Positions 24,273 through 33,016 of a stretch of 39,139 nucleotides of DNA are shown in pieces; the first letter of the stretch is position 1; every line of letters begins with the position of its first letter. This stretch comes from Gammaproteobacteria bacterium (GTDB lineage Bacteria > Pseudomonadota > Gammaproteobacteria > DSM-16500), in assembly GCA_014132595.1 (NCBI GenBank), contig BMAG01000017.1:1-39139 (forward strand). The letters run 5' to 3'. The notes beneath the pieces are model-generated. The model saw only the letters and a list, made by a program, of their open reading frames with translations. It did no database searches and was not told the DNA's origin. The position numbers and the translations under genes were made by a program.

Positions 24273-26102
24273 CTATTCTTCTTTCACAAGCCTCAATGCT
24301 TCATAAATCCGTTCTGCAAGTGCATGACTGATACCAGGCACTTTTTTTAACTCCTCAAGACTAGCATGTTTTATAGCTTGAATTCCAGCGAAGTGAAGCA
24401 ATAATTCACGGCGTCTTTTAGCACCAATACCGGGTATAGATTCTAACGAAGATTTTAATCGTTTTTTATCGCGTTGATTTCGATGACCTGTAATTGCAAA
24501 ACGATGCGCTTCGTCACGTATTTGTTGAATTAAATGCAAGGCGGGTGAATCGGTTGGCAAATGAATAGGTGGATAATCTGCTATATGAAGCGTCTCAAGA
24601 CCGGGTTTTCGAGTGACACCTTTCGCAACACCTATTAACAAAATTTCATGAATATGAAGCTCTGCTAATATTTTCTTTGCAACAGCAAGCTGTGTTAACC
24701 CACCATCAATTAAAATGACATCAGGTAGAGGCAACGATTTTGCCAAGGTTCCCTGATAGCGTCGAAAAATGGCTTGGCGCATCGCCGCCACATCATCTCC
24801 CGGCGTAATTTCTTTAATATTAAAATGACGATAATCACTTTTTAGGGGGCCATTTCTGTTAAAAACGACACACGATGCAACGGTGGATTCCCCCTGGGTA
24901 TGACTAATATCAAAACATTCTATTCGATGGATGGTGCGTTTATCATTGAACAATGTTTCAAGCGTTGTAAAACGTTCTTCGGTACTAGCTGTATGACGGA
25001 CGCGACTTGCGGCAGATTGCTCGGCACTGGCATTGGCCATTTCCAACCATTTTTTTCGCTCGCCTCGTACATTTTCTGGGAAACGAACTTTATGTTTAGC
25101 AGTCGTGCTTAACGCATTAATTAACCAGCTGCGTTCAGGCAATGAAATATCGATCATGATTTCTTTGGGAACAAGATTAACTTCTTTATTCGCACTTAAA
25201 TAATGCTGCGTAATAAAAGAGGTTAAAATTTCTTCTTTCGTCGAATCAAGAGGAACCGTTGGATAATACGCATGACTGCCTAAAATTCGCCCTCCCCGTA
25301 CCATCAATAACTGAATACAAACGACACCTGCTGCCGAATACCCAATCACATCCACATCACCATGCTCTGCACTCACACATTGACGTTCCTGAAGTTCACG
25401 AAATTTAGCGAGCTGATCGCGTATTTTTGCTGCTTTTTCGTATTTTAAGGTGAGCGATGCTTCTTCCATTTGCTGTTTGAGTTGTTTAATGACTTGCTGA
25501 TTTTTACCTTGTAAAAATAAAATCGCATGAGACACACTGACTTGATAATCCTCCTCGGAAATTAATCCTGCACAAGCGCCTGCGCAAAGGCCAATCTGAT
25601 ACTTTAAACAAGGGCGTGTACGTTTAGGGGAGTATTTATCGTTACACAAACGTAATCCGAAAACTTTTTGAATGAGATGAATCGTTTCACGCACAGCGTA
25701 GGAGTTAGGATAAGGTCCGAAATAATGTCCGCTGGTTTTCTTATTGCCTCGATAAAAATCGATGCACGGATAGGGTTTTTCATCGGTGATCAAAATATAA
25801 GGAAAACTTTTATCATCACGGAACAACACATTGTAATGAGGTTTGTGTTTTTTGATGAGATTGCACTCGAGCAAAAGCGCTTCGTTTTCGGTATGGGTGA
25901 TTGTAATCAGAATATCTTCGACATGCTTTAGCATGGCAAGTGTTTTATTATCTTTCGCTGTAGAGGAGAAATAACTCGTGACACGCTTTTTGATATTACG
26001 TGCCTTGCCGACATAAAGAATTTTCCCGCCATAGCCTAGCATTTGATAAACACCGGGCTGTGAGGTGAGGGTTTTGAGGAAGTCTTTGATATTGGGCATC
26101 AT
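24273..26102 (-). CDS. uvrC: Excinuclease ABC subunit C
   Basis: 609 residues. It makes both incisions in nucleotide excision repair after UvrB has been loaded on damaged DNA. The N-terminal GIY-YIG nuclease is seen in PGVYQMLGYGGKILYVGKAR. A cysteine-containing region follows (CLKYQIGLCAGACAG). The UVR motif that binds UvrB lies near 200-235 (KYEKAAKIRDQLAKF). The second, RNase H-like nuclease holds CFDISHTQGESTVASCVVF and VILIDGGLTQL. Two helix-hairpin-helix motifs close the protein (SIPGIGAKRRRELLLHF, KVPGISHALAERIY). The start may be at 26102 or the adjacent ATG at 26099. A 318-base gap separates it from uvrY. Confidence 0.97.
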   Translation of the reverse strand: MMPNIKDFLKTLTSQPGVYQMLGYGGKILYVGKARNIKKRVTSYFSSTAKDNKTLAMLKHVEDILITITHTENEALLLECNLIKKHKPHYNVLFRDDKSFPYILITDEKPYPCIDFYRGNKKTSGHYFGPYPNSYAVRETIHLIQKVFGLRLCNDKYSPKRTRPCLKYQIGLCAGACAGLISEEDYQVSVSHAILFLQGKNQQVIKQLKQQMEEASLTLKYEKAAKIRDQLAKFRELQERQCVSAEHGDVDVIGYSAAGVVCIQLLMVRGGRILGSHAYYPTVPLDSTKEEILTSFITQHYLSANKEVNLVPKEIMIDISLPERSWLINALSTTAKHKVRFPENVRGERKKWLEMANASAEQSAASRVRHTASTEERFTTLETLFNDKRTIHRIECFDISHTQGESTVASCVVFNRNGPLKSDYRHFNIKEITPGDDVAAMRQAIFRRYQGTLAKSLPLPDVILIDGGLTQLAVAKKILAELHIHEILLIGVAKGVTRKPGLETLHIADYPPIHLPTDSPALHLIQQIRDEAHRFAITGHRNQRDKKRLKSSLESIPGIGAKRRRELLLHFAGIQAIKHASLEELKKVPGISHALAERIYEALRLVKEE

Positions 26103-26145
26103 AATGCTATTAGTACCTTAAATTATACGGTCCTTGCTCTCGGTG

Positions 26146-26337
26146 TTACATCATTCGTTGATTCGCAAAGTTTCGTTACTACGGGATTTTCATACTTAAG
26201 ATGCCATTATCTTAAACAAATCGGACTATTAGAAAAGAAATTATTAAAGAAGTGTATTTTTACCCCCCCTTCCTGACCTTCCTCCTACGGAGGAAGGACC
26301 GTAGTAGCAGTACTTTGCATATCAACGGATGATGTAA
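26146..26337. mobile_element. MITE-like inverted-repeat element between uvrY and uvrC
   Basis: Two 39-base arms, 26146-26184 and the reverse complement of 26299-26337, match at 32 of 39 positions and both contain the block TTACATCAT-CGTTGAT, with C or T at the gap. Between them lies a second, perfect 9-bp hairpin (26277-26285 with 26289-26297, loop TAC). The arms may extend outward with gaps to about 26130 and 26360. There is no open reading frame inside. The shape, short size and shared arm sequence with other intergenic copies fit a miniature, non-autonomous element or a large REP-type unit. It fills most of the 318-base gap (26103-26420); the remaining 40-80 bases on each side show nothing recognisable. 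Confidence 0.6.
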
Positions 26338-26420
26338 TCTAGAACAATGACGCAGCAAGATCGCTCATAAAAATAGAAAAAAGATCTATCATTAGCTCCT
26401 GATTTGATAATCAGAAACAA

Positions 26421-27068
26421 CTATTCTACCTGATGCCCTTCCACTAACCCCAACCGAATCGCCATCAGCGTCAACTCTACATCATTCTGAATTCCCAGCT
26501 TTTCAAAAATACGATAACGATAGCTATTCACCGTTTTGGGGCTTAACGATAACTTCACTGAAATTTCCTGAACTTTTTGACCGCCGGTAATCATTAACAT
26601 GATCTGCAGCTCACGCTCAGACAAAATATCCAACGGAGTTTCTTCCGCTTTTGTGTAACGTTTAAGCGCCAGTTGTTGGGCGATATCTGTGCTGATATAG
26701 CGTTGACCTGAATGCACAATGCGAATCGCACGAATCATTTCTTCGGCAGCACAACCTTTAGTAATATATCCAGCTGCACCTGCTTGTAATAGTCGTGAAG
26801 GATAAGGCTCATGACCATGAACGGTGAGTGCTAATATTTTGAGATCAGGATTATGGCGTATCATTTTACGGGTGGCTTCAAGACCACCGATGCCAGGCAT
26901 TTGCACATCCATCAGTACTACATCAGGAATCAAATCTTTTGCCATACGTACAGCGTCTTCACCGGTGCACGCTTCGCCAATGACCTTAAGCCCTGTAACA
27001 TCTTGCAACAAACGTTTGATGCCGATGCGTACAAGCTCATGATCCTCGACCACCAAAATTTTGATCAA
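26421..27068 (-). CDS. uvrY: GacA/UvrY-type response regulator
   Basis: 215 residues. The receiver domain starts IKILVVEDHELVRIGIKRLL with the phosphorylated aspartate at Asp54 (VVLMDVQMPG). The LuxR-type helix-turn-helix at the C-terminus runs from LSERELQIMLMITGG through LSPKTVNSYRYRIFEKLGI, nearly identical to UvrY. In gammaproteobacteria this regulator, with BarA/GacS (LetS in Legionella), drives small RNAs that titrate CsrA and switch between replicative and transmissive phases. Upstream open codons reach 27149 but run into tRNA-Ser. Homologues align from the TTG at 27068, which has GGGGA eight bases upstream, so an unusual TTG start is chosen. tRNA-Ser lies 34 bases upstream. Confidence 0.92.
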   Translation of the reverse strand: MIKILVVEDHELVRIGIKRLLQDVTGLKVIGEACTGEDAVRMAKDLIPDVVLMDVQMPGIGGLEATRKMIRHNPDLKILALTVHGHEPYPSRLLQAGAAGYITKGCAAEEMIRAIRIVHSGQRYISTDIAQQLALKRYTKAEETPLDILSERELQIMLMITGGQKVQEISVKLSLSPKTVNSYRYRIFEKLGIQNDVELTLMAIRLGLVEGHQVE

Positions 27069-27102
27069 TTTCCATTCCCCTTGATGCCTGAAAAGAACCA
27101 CT

Positions 27103-27192
<90 letters not shown>

Positions 27193-27241
27193 AAAATTCA
27201 AATTTTTAAGGTATTATGAATCAAAAATTCTCAAGGGCTCC

Positions 27242-27271
27242 ATAGTATCGCGAATGAGTTCATATTTTCAA
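27242..27271 (-). promoter_or_regulatory. Likely promoter for tRNA-Ser and uvrY
   Basis: On the minus strand TTGAAA (27271-27266), an 18-base spacer and TACTAT (27247-27242). Initiation near 27235 would leave about 43 bases before tRNA-Ser. Both boxes are one or two substitutions from the sigma-70 consensus; no other candidate in the gap is better placed. Confidence 0.45.
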
Positions 27272-27359
27272 CTTTTAAATGTACCCGTTCGCCCCAACAT
27301 AAAGGTGGGCCTTGAAAAGCGGGCAAGTATGCACAGATTTGAGGGTTAAAATCAACACC

Positions 27360-27388
27360 TTGATGTATTAAAAATTCCTTTATGTTAT
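27360..27388 (+). promoter_or_regulatory. Possible promoter of the Bax-inhibitor-1 gene
   Basis: TTGATG (27360-27365), 17 bases, TGTTAT (27383-27388) on the plus strand, ending 34 bases before the ATG at 27423. The -10 box is weak and an alternative TATGAT (27386-27391) overlaps it, so the exact position is uncertain. The rest of the gap 27193-27422 holds nothing else recognisable apart from the tRNA-Ser promoter. Confidence 0.35.
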
Positions 27389-27422
27389 GATCCGTTGATC
27401 TATTTTAAACTACGGGTGAATT

Positions 27423-28094
27423 ATGCCATTTAATGAAACCATCGTGAGTCAGCGTCAGGATGTTTTGCAGGATACTCATTCTGTTTTACGTAATACTTAT
27501 TTACTGTTGAGCTTGACCTTACTTTTTAGTTCAGCAGCAGCAGGTTTTGCCGTGATGACTCAAGCAGGATTTGGTTCTGCGATTGTTGCCTTCATTCTTT
27601 CATTTGTTTTGTTGTTTGTCACCGCAGCGCTGCGTAATAGCGCTTGGGGTATTCTCTGTGTGTTTGCATTCACCGGCTGCATGGGGTATTCATTAGGACC
27701 TATGCTCAATCAATTTATTCACGGGTATAGCAATGGCGGTCAGTTGATACTGACAGCATTGGGCGGCACCGGTCTAACTTTTTTAGCATCATCCGTGTAT
27801 ATTTTGATGACCAAAAAAGATCTGTCACATTGGAATAAATTTTTAACGATCGGAATTATCATTTGTTTGATTGCGGTGCTTGCCAATATTTTCCTCAAAA
27901 TGCCGGCGATGCAATTAGCTATTTCAACGATTCTGACTTTAATTTCCACGATGCTGATTATGTATGATACAAGCCGTATTATTAATAATGGTGAACGCAA
28001 TTACATTATGGCAACGATGAGTTTATATATCGATATTCAAATGTTGTTTCAAAATTTATTGATGTTGCTGGGAGCATTTAACGGTAGGGAGTAA
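27423..28094 (+). CDS. Bax inhibitor-1 (BI-1/YccA) family membrane protein
   Basis: 223 residues with seven hydrophobic segments and no cleavable signal. Family marks are the N-terminal RNTYLLLSLTLLFSSAAAGFAV, TGCMGYSLGPML in the middle, MLIMYDTSRIINNGE with its acidic residue, and the C-terminal SLYIDIQMLFQNLLMLLG. Bacterial members include YccA, which binds the FtsH protease, and YbhL; other prokaryotic relatives are pH-sensitive calcium leak channels. Which applies here cannot be read. It stands alone on the plus strand and meets the next gene tail to tail with only one base between the stops. Confidence 0.92.
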   Translation: MPFNETIVSQRQDVLQDTHSVLRNTYLLLSLTLLFSSAAAGFAVMTQAGFGSAIVAFILSFVLLFVTAALRNSAWGILCVFAFTGCMGYSLGPMLNQFIHGYSNGGQLILTALGGTGLTFLASSVYILMTKKDLSHWNKFLTIGIIICLIAVLANIFLKMPAMQLAISTILTLISTMLIMYDTSRIINNGERNYIMATMSLYIDIQMLFQNLLMLLGAFNGRE

Positions 28095-28095
28095 A

Positions 28096-28437
28096 TTATC
28101 TCCTTCGATTTTCTGGTCTTGGTTGGCTTTCACTCGGATAAGGAAGCCAGCCAGATAAAGCTAAAACATCAAAACCAATGAATTTAGAAAAGGGAAAGCG
28201 AGAAAAAATCCCAAGGAAGGAAGTAGACCCATTTTGACCTCTTTCCAACATATCTAATCGATGTTGCGAATAAATCACACATTCTATTGAAAATAATAAC
28301 AAAGCCAGCCAAACGATAGGAGGAACGAGCGTCCCACCCACAAAGACCATCGTATTAAAACTAGCGGCAGAAGAAAATACGCCGAAAGCAGAAAGAACAA
28401 AAGTGGCTCTCAAACGATTCTGTTGGGATATAATCAT
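28096..28437 (-). CDS. Small membrane protein of unknown function
   Basis: 113 residues. Two hydrophobic stretches (about 11-33 and 36-53) suggest a two-helix inner-membrane protein. A polar, proline- and arginine-rich tail (PYPSESQPRPENRRR) follows. The start ATG at 28437 has only a weak GAAG upstream. I recognise no family. The frame is open right up to the tail-to-tail junction with the BI-1 gene and is not covered by any better reading. dnaQ ends the next operon 73 bases upstream. Confidence 0.5.
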   Translation of the reverse strand: MIISQQNRLRATFVLSAFGVFSSAASFNTMVFVGGTLVPPIVWLALLLFSIECVIYSQHRLDMLERGQNGSTSFLGIFSRFPFSKFIGFDVLALSGWLPYPSESQPRPENRRR

Positions 28438-28510
28438 AGTTTATAGCTTCATTAAACAAAGATAAAAGACTTGTACTACTTTTTTACAAAAAGTCAAGCG
28501 TGGCGCTTAG

Positions 28511-29188
28511 TTAACCTAGCAATTCTTGCAGCTTTTTCTCGTGAAGAGCTTCTTCTTCTAATGTCGCTTTGAGAATAGTCAATTTTCTTATTTTTTTCGC
28601 GAGGGGAACGCTCTTTTGCGTCATGTTCTCCTGGACGCCGGAGAATTTTAATTCATCAAATAAACTCCCCTGTCCGCCTGTCATTGCTAAATAAACTTGA
28701 GCTAACAAATGTGCATCGATGAGTGCGCCGTGTAAATCGCGTTGTGTATTATCGACTTTGTATCGTTTGCAAAGCGCATCCAGATTATTGCGTTGACCTA
28801 CATGTAATTGTCTTGCCATCTGAAGCGTATCGATCACTCGGCAATAATCTGCGACCATTTGCCATTTCTTTTTTGAAAGCGACAATTCATGATTAATAAA
28901 ACCCACATCAAAGGGCGCATTATGAATAATCAATTCAGCACCTTCGATAAAAGCGATAAACTCATGAGCGATGTCATCAAAGAGAGGCTTGTCTTCTAAG
29001 AACTGATTGGAAAGACCATGAACAGCCAATGCACCTTCATCGATCTCACGTTTGGGGTTGATATATTGATGATAACGCTTACCCGTGATTTTACGATTGA
29101 TGAGTTCAATACAACCGATTTCAATAATGCGATGATTATCTGTTGTCGATAAACCGGTTGTTTCAGTATCCAGTACGATTTGTCTCAT
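28511..29188 (-). CDS. dnaQ: DNA polymerase III epsilon subunit (3'-5' proofreading exonuclease)
   Basis: 225 residues. Proofreads in the replicative polymerase core. DEDDh motifs: Asp7 and Glu9 in LDTETTG, HNAPFDVGF, and HGALIDA with the final His/Asp pair. Just behind the nuclease domain QGSLFDEL matches a QxSLF-type clamp-binding motif. The C-terminal helical tail that binds the alpha subunit is present. The ATG at 29188 overlaps the rnhA stop as TGATG; a GTG directly before it (29191) is also in frame. Confidence 0.96.
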   Translation of the reverse strand: MRQIVLDTETTGLSTTDNHRIIEIGCIELINRKITGKRYHQYINPKREIDEGALAVHGLSNQFLEDKPLFDDIAHEFIAFIEGAELIIHNAPFDVGFINHELSLSKKKWQMVADYCRVIDTLQMARQLHVGQRNNLDALCKRYKVDNTQRDLHGALIDAHLLAQVYLAMTGGQGSLFDELKFSGVQENMTQKSVPLAKKIRKLTILKATLEEEALHEKKLQELLG

Positions 29189-29643
29189 CACTTTGCTCTT
29201 TCATGGTTTTTTAAAAAATGATCGATGGCTTCATTGGCCAATACATCCACCAATTCATTTTCAACATGACCATTATGGCCTTTCACCCAATGCCAGGAAA
29301 TTTTATGACGTTTTGTTTGTTCATCCAATGCTTGCCAAAGGTCAGCATTCTTAACTGGTTTATTATCCGATTTTTTCCATTGACGCTTTTTCCAGCCAGG
29401 CATCCATTCAGTTATACCTTTTTGTACATATTGAGAATCGGTATATAGCTCAATAATACAAGTTTCCTTGATCGCAGATAAGGCCTTGATCGCCGCCATC
29501 AGCTCCATGCGATTATTGGTTGTTTCTAACTCACCGCCGGATAGTTTTTTTTCATGGTCGCTGTATCTTAACAAAGCACCCCACCCACCAGGACCCGGGT
29601 TTCCACGGCAGGCACCGTCTGTAAAAATGTATACTTTTTTCAT
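29188..29643 (-). CDS. rnhA: Ribonuclease HI
   Basis: 151 residues, cytoplasmic. Degrades RNA in RNA-DNA hybrids such as R-loops and primers. The four catalytic acids are Asp9 ([16 protein letters not shown]), Glu47 ([10 protein letters not shown]), Asp69 ([12 protein letters not shown]) and Asp133 ([12 protein letters not shown]). His124 in [10 protein letters not shown] is also present. The start overlaps the methyltransferase stop by four bases (ATGA), and dnaQ overlaps its own stop, so yafS-rnhA-dnaQ forms one tightly coupled operon, unlike E. coli where rnhA and dnaQ are divergent. Confidence 0.97.
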   Translation of the reverse strand: MKKVYIFTDGACRGNPGPGGWGALLRYSDHEKKLSGGELETTNNRMELMAAIKALSAIKETCIIELYTDSQYVQKGITEWMPGWKKRQWKKSDNKPVKNADLWQALDEQTKRHKISWHWVKGHNGHVENELVDVLANEAIDHFLKNHERAK

Positions 29644-30386
29644 TGTCTATCTCGCATGCTCGGGCCTGAAAAACTCGCCGATAAGGGTGCCAGTTTTTGT
29701 TTCCAGTTTAATTTAATCGGCATTAAAGGAATCACTTTAGCTTTGGCTGTTAATGTATAGATCCCGCCAAAGGGTGTAAAGCATTTATGGCCTAACCATT
29801 CAAGAAATTTAAGCCTGTTGAATATTTTTACTTGCGAAACAGGCGGTCTAAAGAACAGCATTTCTTGCTTAATAATTTCAAAATCGGCCAACTTTAGCCA
29901 TTCAATGATTTTGAGGGGTGATAAAAAATTTCCATTCCAGGGGCATGCTTTATTTTTTGAGAGGTATTTTTTCAATCCCCAAAAACTCCAAGGATTAAAT
30001 CCTAGGATAATAATATCGCCTTCCGGCTTTACGATACGGCAGGCTTCTAACAATAATCGATGAGGATTATCGATAAAGTCTAGTGTATGCGGCAGGATAA
30101 CTAAATCGACACTGCCAGGGATAATGGGTAAATTATAAAAATCACTTTCTATGATTTGTACCTCTTTATGTTGATTGATCAGCGGACCCAACATAATCGG
30201 CTGAGTCAGATTCTTTGATTTTATTAAGATATGTTGATGAGGAACACCCATTAAGATGGTATGCTTCCCGTAATGTTCTGCATATACGCGAGCCAATACT
30301 TTTTGTTCCGCCTCTAAAACGCGCGCGCCTAAAAAGCGTGACAGCCATTGATCCCAATGTTGTAAGGTTCGATAAGTTTTGACCAC
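29640..30386 (-). CDS. YafS-type SAM-dependent methyltransferase
   Basis: 248 residues. A class I methyltransferase fold is suggested by [20 protein letters not shown] followed by [20 protein letters not shown] and [18 protein letters not shown], a run very close to E. coli YafS. YafS lies beside rnhA in E. coli too, which supports the assignment. The N-terminal glycine motif for SAM is degenerate (TILMGVPH), as in other members. The substrate is unknown. The start is a GTG at 30386 with a poor ribosome-binding site, and no internal Met offers a better one. Confidence 0.85.
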   Translation of the reverse strand: MVKTYRTLQHWDQWLSRFLGARVLEAEQKVLARVYAEHYGKHTILMGVPHQHILIKSKNLTQPIMLGPLINQHKEVQIIESDFYNLPIIPGSVDLVILPHTLDFIDNPHRLLLEACRIVKPEGDIIILGFNPWSFWGLKKYLSKNKACPWNGNFLSPLKIIEWLKLADFEIIKQEMLFFRPPVSQVKIFNRLKFLEWLGHKCFTPFGGIYTLTAKAKVIPLMPIKLNWKQKLAPLSASFSGPSMRDRQ

Positions 30387-30611
30387 CTGTATTGCCTTTT
30401 TTGAGGTAGCAAATTAACGTTAAATCATACCGTAATTATGCGGCAATTGCCATTCACCCCATTGTGAACGTGAGCAGAGGCAAGCGGGCTTACAAACGTT
30501 CACGATCAGAGCAAGATCATCAAGAAAATTATTTCGCATGTAAAACAACTTCTATGATAGTATCAAGTGAATGCATTTGCATCCTTTAAGGATATTGATT
30601 GGTTATTGCTA

Positions 30612-32228
30612 ATGAAACAAGCGTGGTGCAACATTTTCATAAGGAATTTCATCTTAAGTGTCTGCTGCATTTTGATCAGCAGCATTGCCTTTGCCTCGCC
30701 TAATATTGAAGGCATTCAAGTCTATCAAAAAAATCTCGCTTTTTCTCAGGCACGCAGACAAAGTCTCGCTGAAGATATTTATCGATTTCATAATGCAGAT
30801 AATATTTGGGATTTATTGCGCTCTGAGTTTACATTACATCATTATGAAAATAATCCTGAAGTTCAGGTTCAGCTCAATTTCTTCATGAACAATCCCAATT
30901 TTTTACTGCATTCTGCTGAACGTGCGGCACCGTATTTGTATTATATTTCTCAACAAGTCAAAAAACGTCATTTGCCTGTCGAAATGGTGTTATTACCCAT
31001 GGTTGAAAGCGCCTATAATCCCTTTGCCTATTCAACGGCGGGTGCGGGTGGTATTTGGCAAATGATGCCAGATACCGCCAGCGGGTTTGGTGTTAAACAA
31101 AATTGGTGGTATGACGGCCGGCGTGATGTCATCGCATCGACAAAAGCGGCTCTGGATTATCTTGTTTATTTAGGCGGATTTTTTAATGGAAACTGGTTGC
31201 TTGCATTAGCCGCTTATAACACGGGTGAAGGAAATGTATTGACTGCGATTCGAAAAAATATTCGTGACGGCAGAAGTACGGATTTTTGGTCGCTTCCTTT
31301 GTCTCAACAAACCCGGGATTATGTTCCTCGTTTATTAGCACTTGCCATCATCATCGCAAATCCAGAACGTTATCCTATTAATTTTCCTTCCGTGCATAAT
31401 GCACCTTATCTTGCACAAGTGGATGTAGGCGGACAAATTGATTTGCCGCATGCAGCGTATCTTGCAGGCTTAAGCACACAAGACTTAAAGCTATTAAACC
31501 CGGGTTATAATCATACAGCAACGGATCCTAATGGTCCTTTTAAGTTAATTTTACCGATACAAAATGTAGAACAATTTACAGAAAATTTTTCACGCTCACC
31601 TTTATTCCAAAGGATGCAGTCTTCGCAATATACAGTTAGATCAGGCGATACGCTGGTTGCGCTTGCTAAAAGATTTAAAACCACACCGCCGGCACTTCGA
31701 CGGATGAATGCGTTAAGCAGTAATACGATTAGACCCGGCTCGCATTTACGGATTCAAAAATTAAATACGAATTTAACGCAACGAATTTTAGCATCGGAAA
31801 AAACGCACCCGACTTTCTCAAGTAACAATAATGCAGCGCTTGCGATGCTTGAGAATACACATGAGCCGTATTTTATGCAGCCTGGGGATACGTTGTATAT
31901 GGTACGTGCGGGGGATAATGTGAAGAGAATTTCAGATAAATTTCATTTGCCTGTGAAAGCAGTTTTAATTGCCAATCAAATTCGAAGAATCGGTCCTCTT
32001 CCGGTGGGTTCAAAATTGATTGTACCCACACATCTCACCAGCATCAGTCGCACACAGAAGTATCAATTAGCCCCTGGCGATACAGTGTATGTAGTCCGGC
32101 AAGGAGACACCGTTGAAAAAATTGCTCGACGATTTCATTTAACAGCACCGGAAATTCGATTAGCGAATTTGTTATCGACGAATGCGGTGCAAGAAGGCGA
32201 TCGTTTAGTGATCCCAACGCATGGATAA
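30612..32228 (+). CDS. mltD: Membrane-bound lytic transglycosylase D-like protein with three LysM domains
   Basis: About 538 residues from ATG 30612; a GTG at 30567 would add 15. The N-terminus (about 10-28) is a signal peptide ending IAFAS. The soluble transglycosylase domain carries the catalytic glutamate in LLPMVESAYNPFAYS (Glu132 from the ATG), then AGGIWQMMPDTASGFG and LALAAYNTGEGNV. Three LysM domains follow (YTVRSGDTL, YMVRAGDNV and YVVRQGDTV), which bind glycan strands. The enzyme cleaves peptidoglycan with formation of 1,6-anhydro-muramyl ends. No lipobox cysteine is apparent at the signal peptide end, unlike E. coli MltD. It is divergent from the yafS-rnhA-dnaQ operon, the same neighbourhood as in E. 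coli. Confidence 0.93.
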   Translation: MKQAWCNIFIRNFILSVCCILISSIAFASPNIEGIQVYQKNLAFSQARRQSLAEDIYRFHNADNIWDLLRSEFTLHHYENNPEVQVQLNFFMNNPNFLLHSAERAAPYLYYISQQVKKRHLPVEMVLLPMVESAYNPFAYSTAGAGGIWQMMPDTASGFGVKQNWWYDGRRDVIASTKAALDYLVYLGGFFNGNWLLALAAYNTGEGNVLTAIRKNIRDGRSTDFWSLPLSQQTRDYVPRLLALAIIIANPERYPINFPSVHNAPYLAQVDVGGQIDLPHAAYLAGLSTQDLKLLNPGYNHTATDPNGPFKLILPIQNVEQFTENFSRSPLFQRMQSSQYTVRSGDTLVALAKRFKTTPPALRRMNALSSNTIRPGSHLRIQKLNTNLTQRILASEKTHPTFSSNNNAALAMLENTHEPYFMQPGDTLYMVRAGDNVKRISDKFHLPVKAVLIANQIRRIGPLPVGSKLIVPTHLTSISRTQKYQLAPGDTVYVVRQGDTVEKIARRFHLTAPEIRLANLLSTNAVQEGDRLVIPTHG

Positions 32229-32298
32229 GATAAAACATCCTTGCGATGCCCTCTAACGTAAATGTGAATTGTAATTTATTAATAAATCGGAGGATCTC

Positions 32299-32943
32299 AT
32301 GAAGAAAATATCAAGAAAATACACATTTATATTTATTTGTGCATTTTTAACGCTTTTTTTTAATTTGTGTTACGCTGAACACACAGAAGTTTACATGAAC
32401 ACGACTCTAGGCGTTTCAGTTTTCAGTCCTTCTGACTGGTACCTGGAAATGAGAGAAAATCCCTCCCCAGAAGCCAAGTTTGCTTTTAATAGCGAAGGTA
32501 ATTTATATGCCCTCTTTTCTAAATATGATTTCAGAAAAAAGTCAACCTGGCCTAATCCATTAGGATCAACGGTCATGATTTATTTATTTCCTCCTTCCAA
32601 TGCAACGGCAATGCAGCTGCTGGATAATCTCTATCAGAGCCTCGCAAACACAAAAATAGAAATCTTTGAACCGCCGCATGAAGTCAAATTCAATAATCAA
32701 ACATGGGCTGTCATGGGATCTCGTCTCGTCGGTGCTAAATTAACGTACTATCAAATTACCTATGCTACACGCTATCCTAACGGCTACGTGCAAATTCAAG
32801 CAGGATCAACCGATGCGGATTACACTCAAACTAGAAAAATGCTAGATACACTGGTTTCGAGAATTATTTTTGATACGAATAAAGACACCTTACTGACTAA
32901 AACAACGTTACAAGCAGAACAGATCCAAAAGAATGATCACTAA
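32299..32943 (+). CDS. Exported protein of unknown function
   Basis: 214 residues. An N-terminal signal peptide (KYTFIFICAFLTLFFNLCYA) is followed by a mature domain beginning with TTLGVSVFSPSDWYLEMRE. The pattern of short hydrophobic strands with FSPSDW and, near the end, RKMLDTLVSRIIF resembles small periplasmic PsbP/DUF1795-like folds, but this is an impression. ATG 32299 has a strong GGAGG upstream. It lies 70 bases behind mltD on the same strand and may be co-transcribed. Confidence 0.75.
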   Translation: MKKISRKYTFIFICAFLTLFFNLCYAEHTEVYMNTTLGVSVFSPSDWYLEMRENPSPEAKFAFNSEGNLYALFSKYDFRKKSTWPNPLGSTVMIYLFPPSNATAMQLLDNLYQSLANTKIEIFEPPHEVKFNNQTWAVMGSRLVGAKLTYYQITYATRYPNGYVQIQAGSTDADYTQTRKMLDTLVSRIIFDTNKDTLLTKTTLQAEQIQKNDH

Positions 32944-33016
32944 AAATAATCCATGAGTAAATTTAATATTGTTTTATTTTGGTAATATTAAAATTGATAG
33001 ATATATCAGAAAGACT

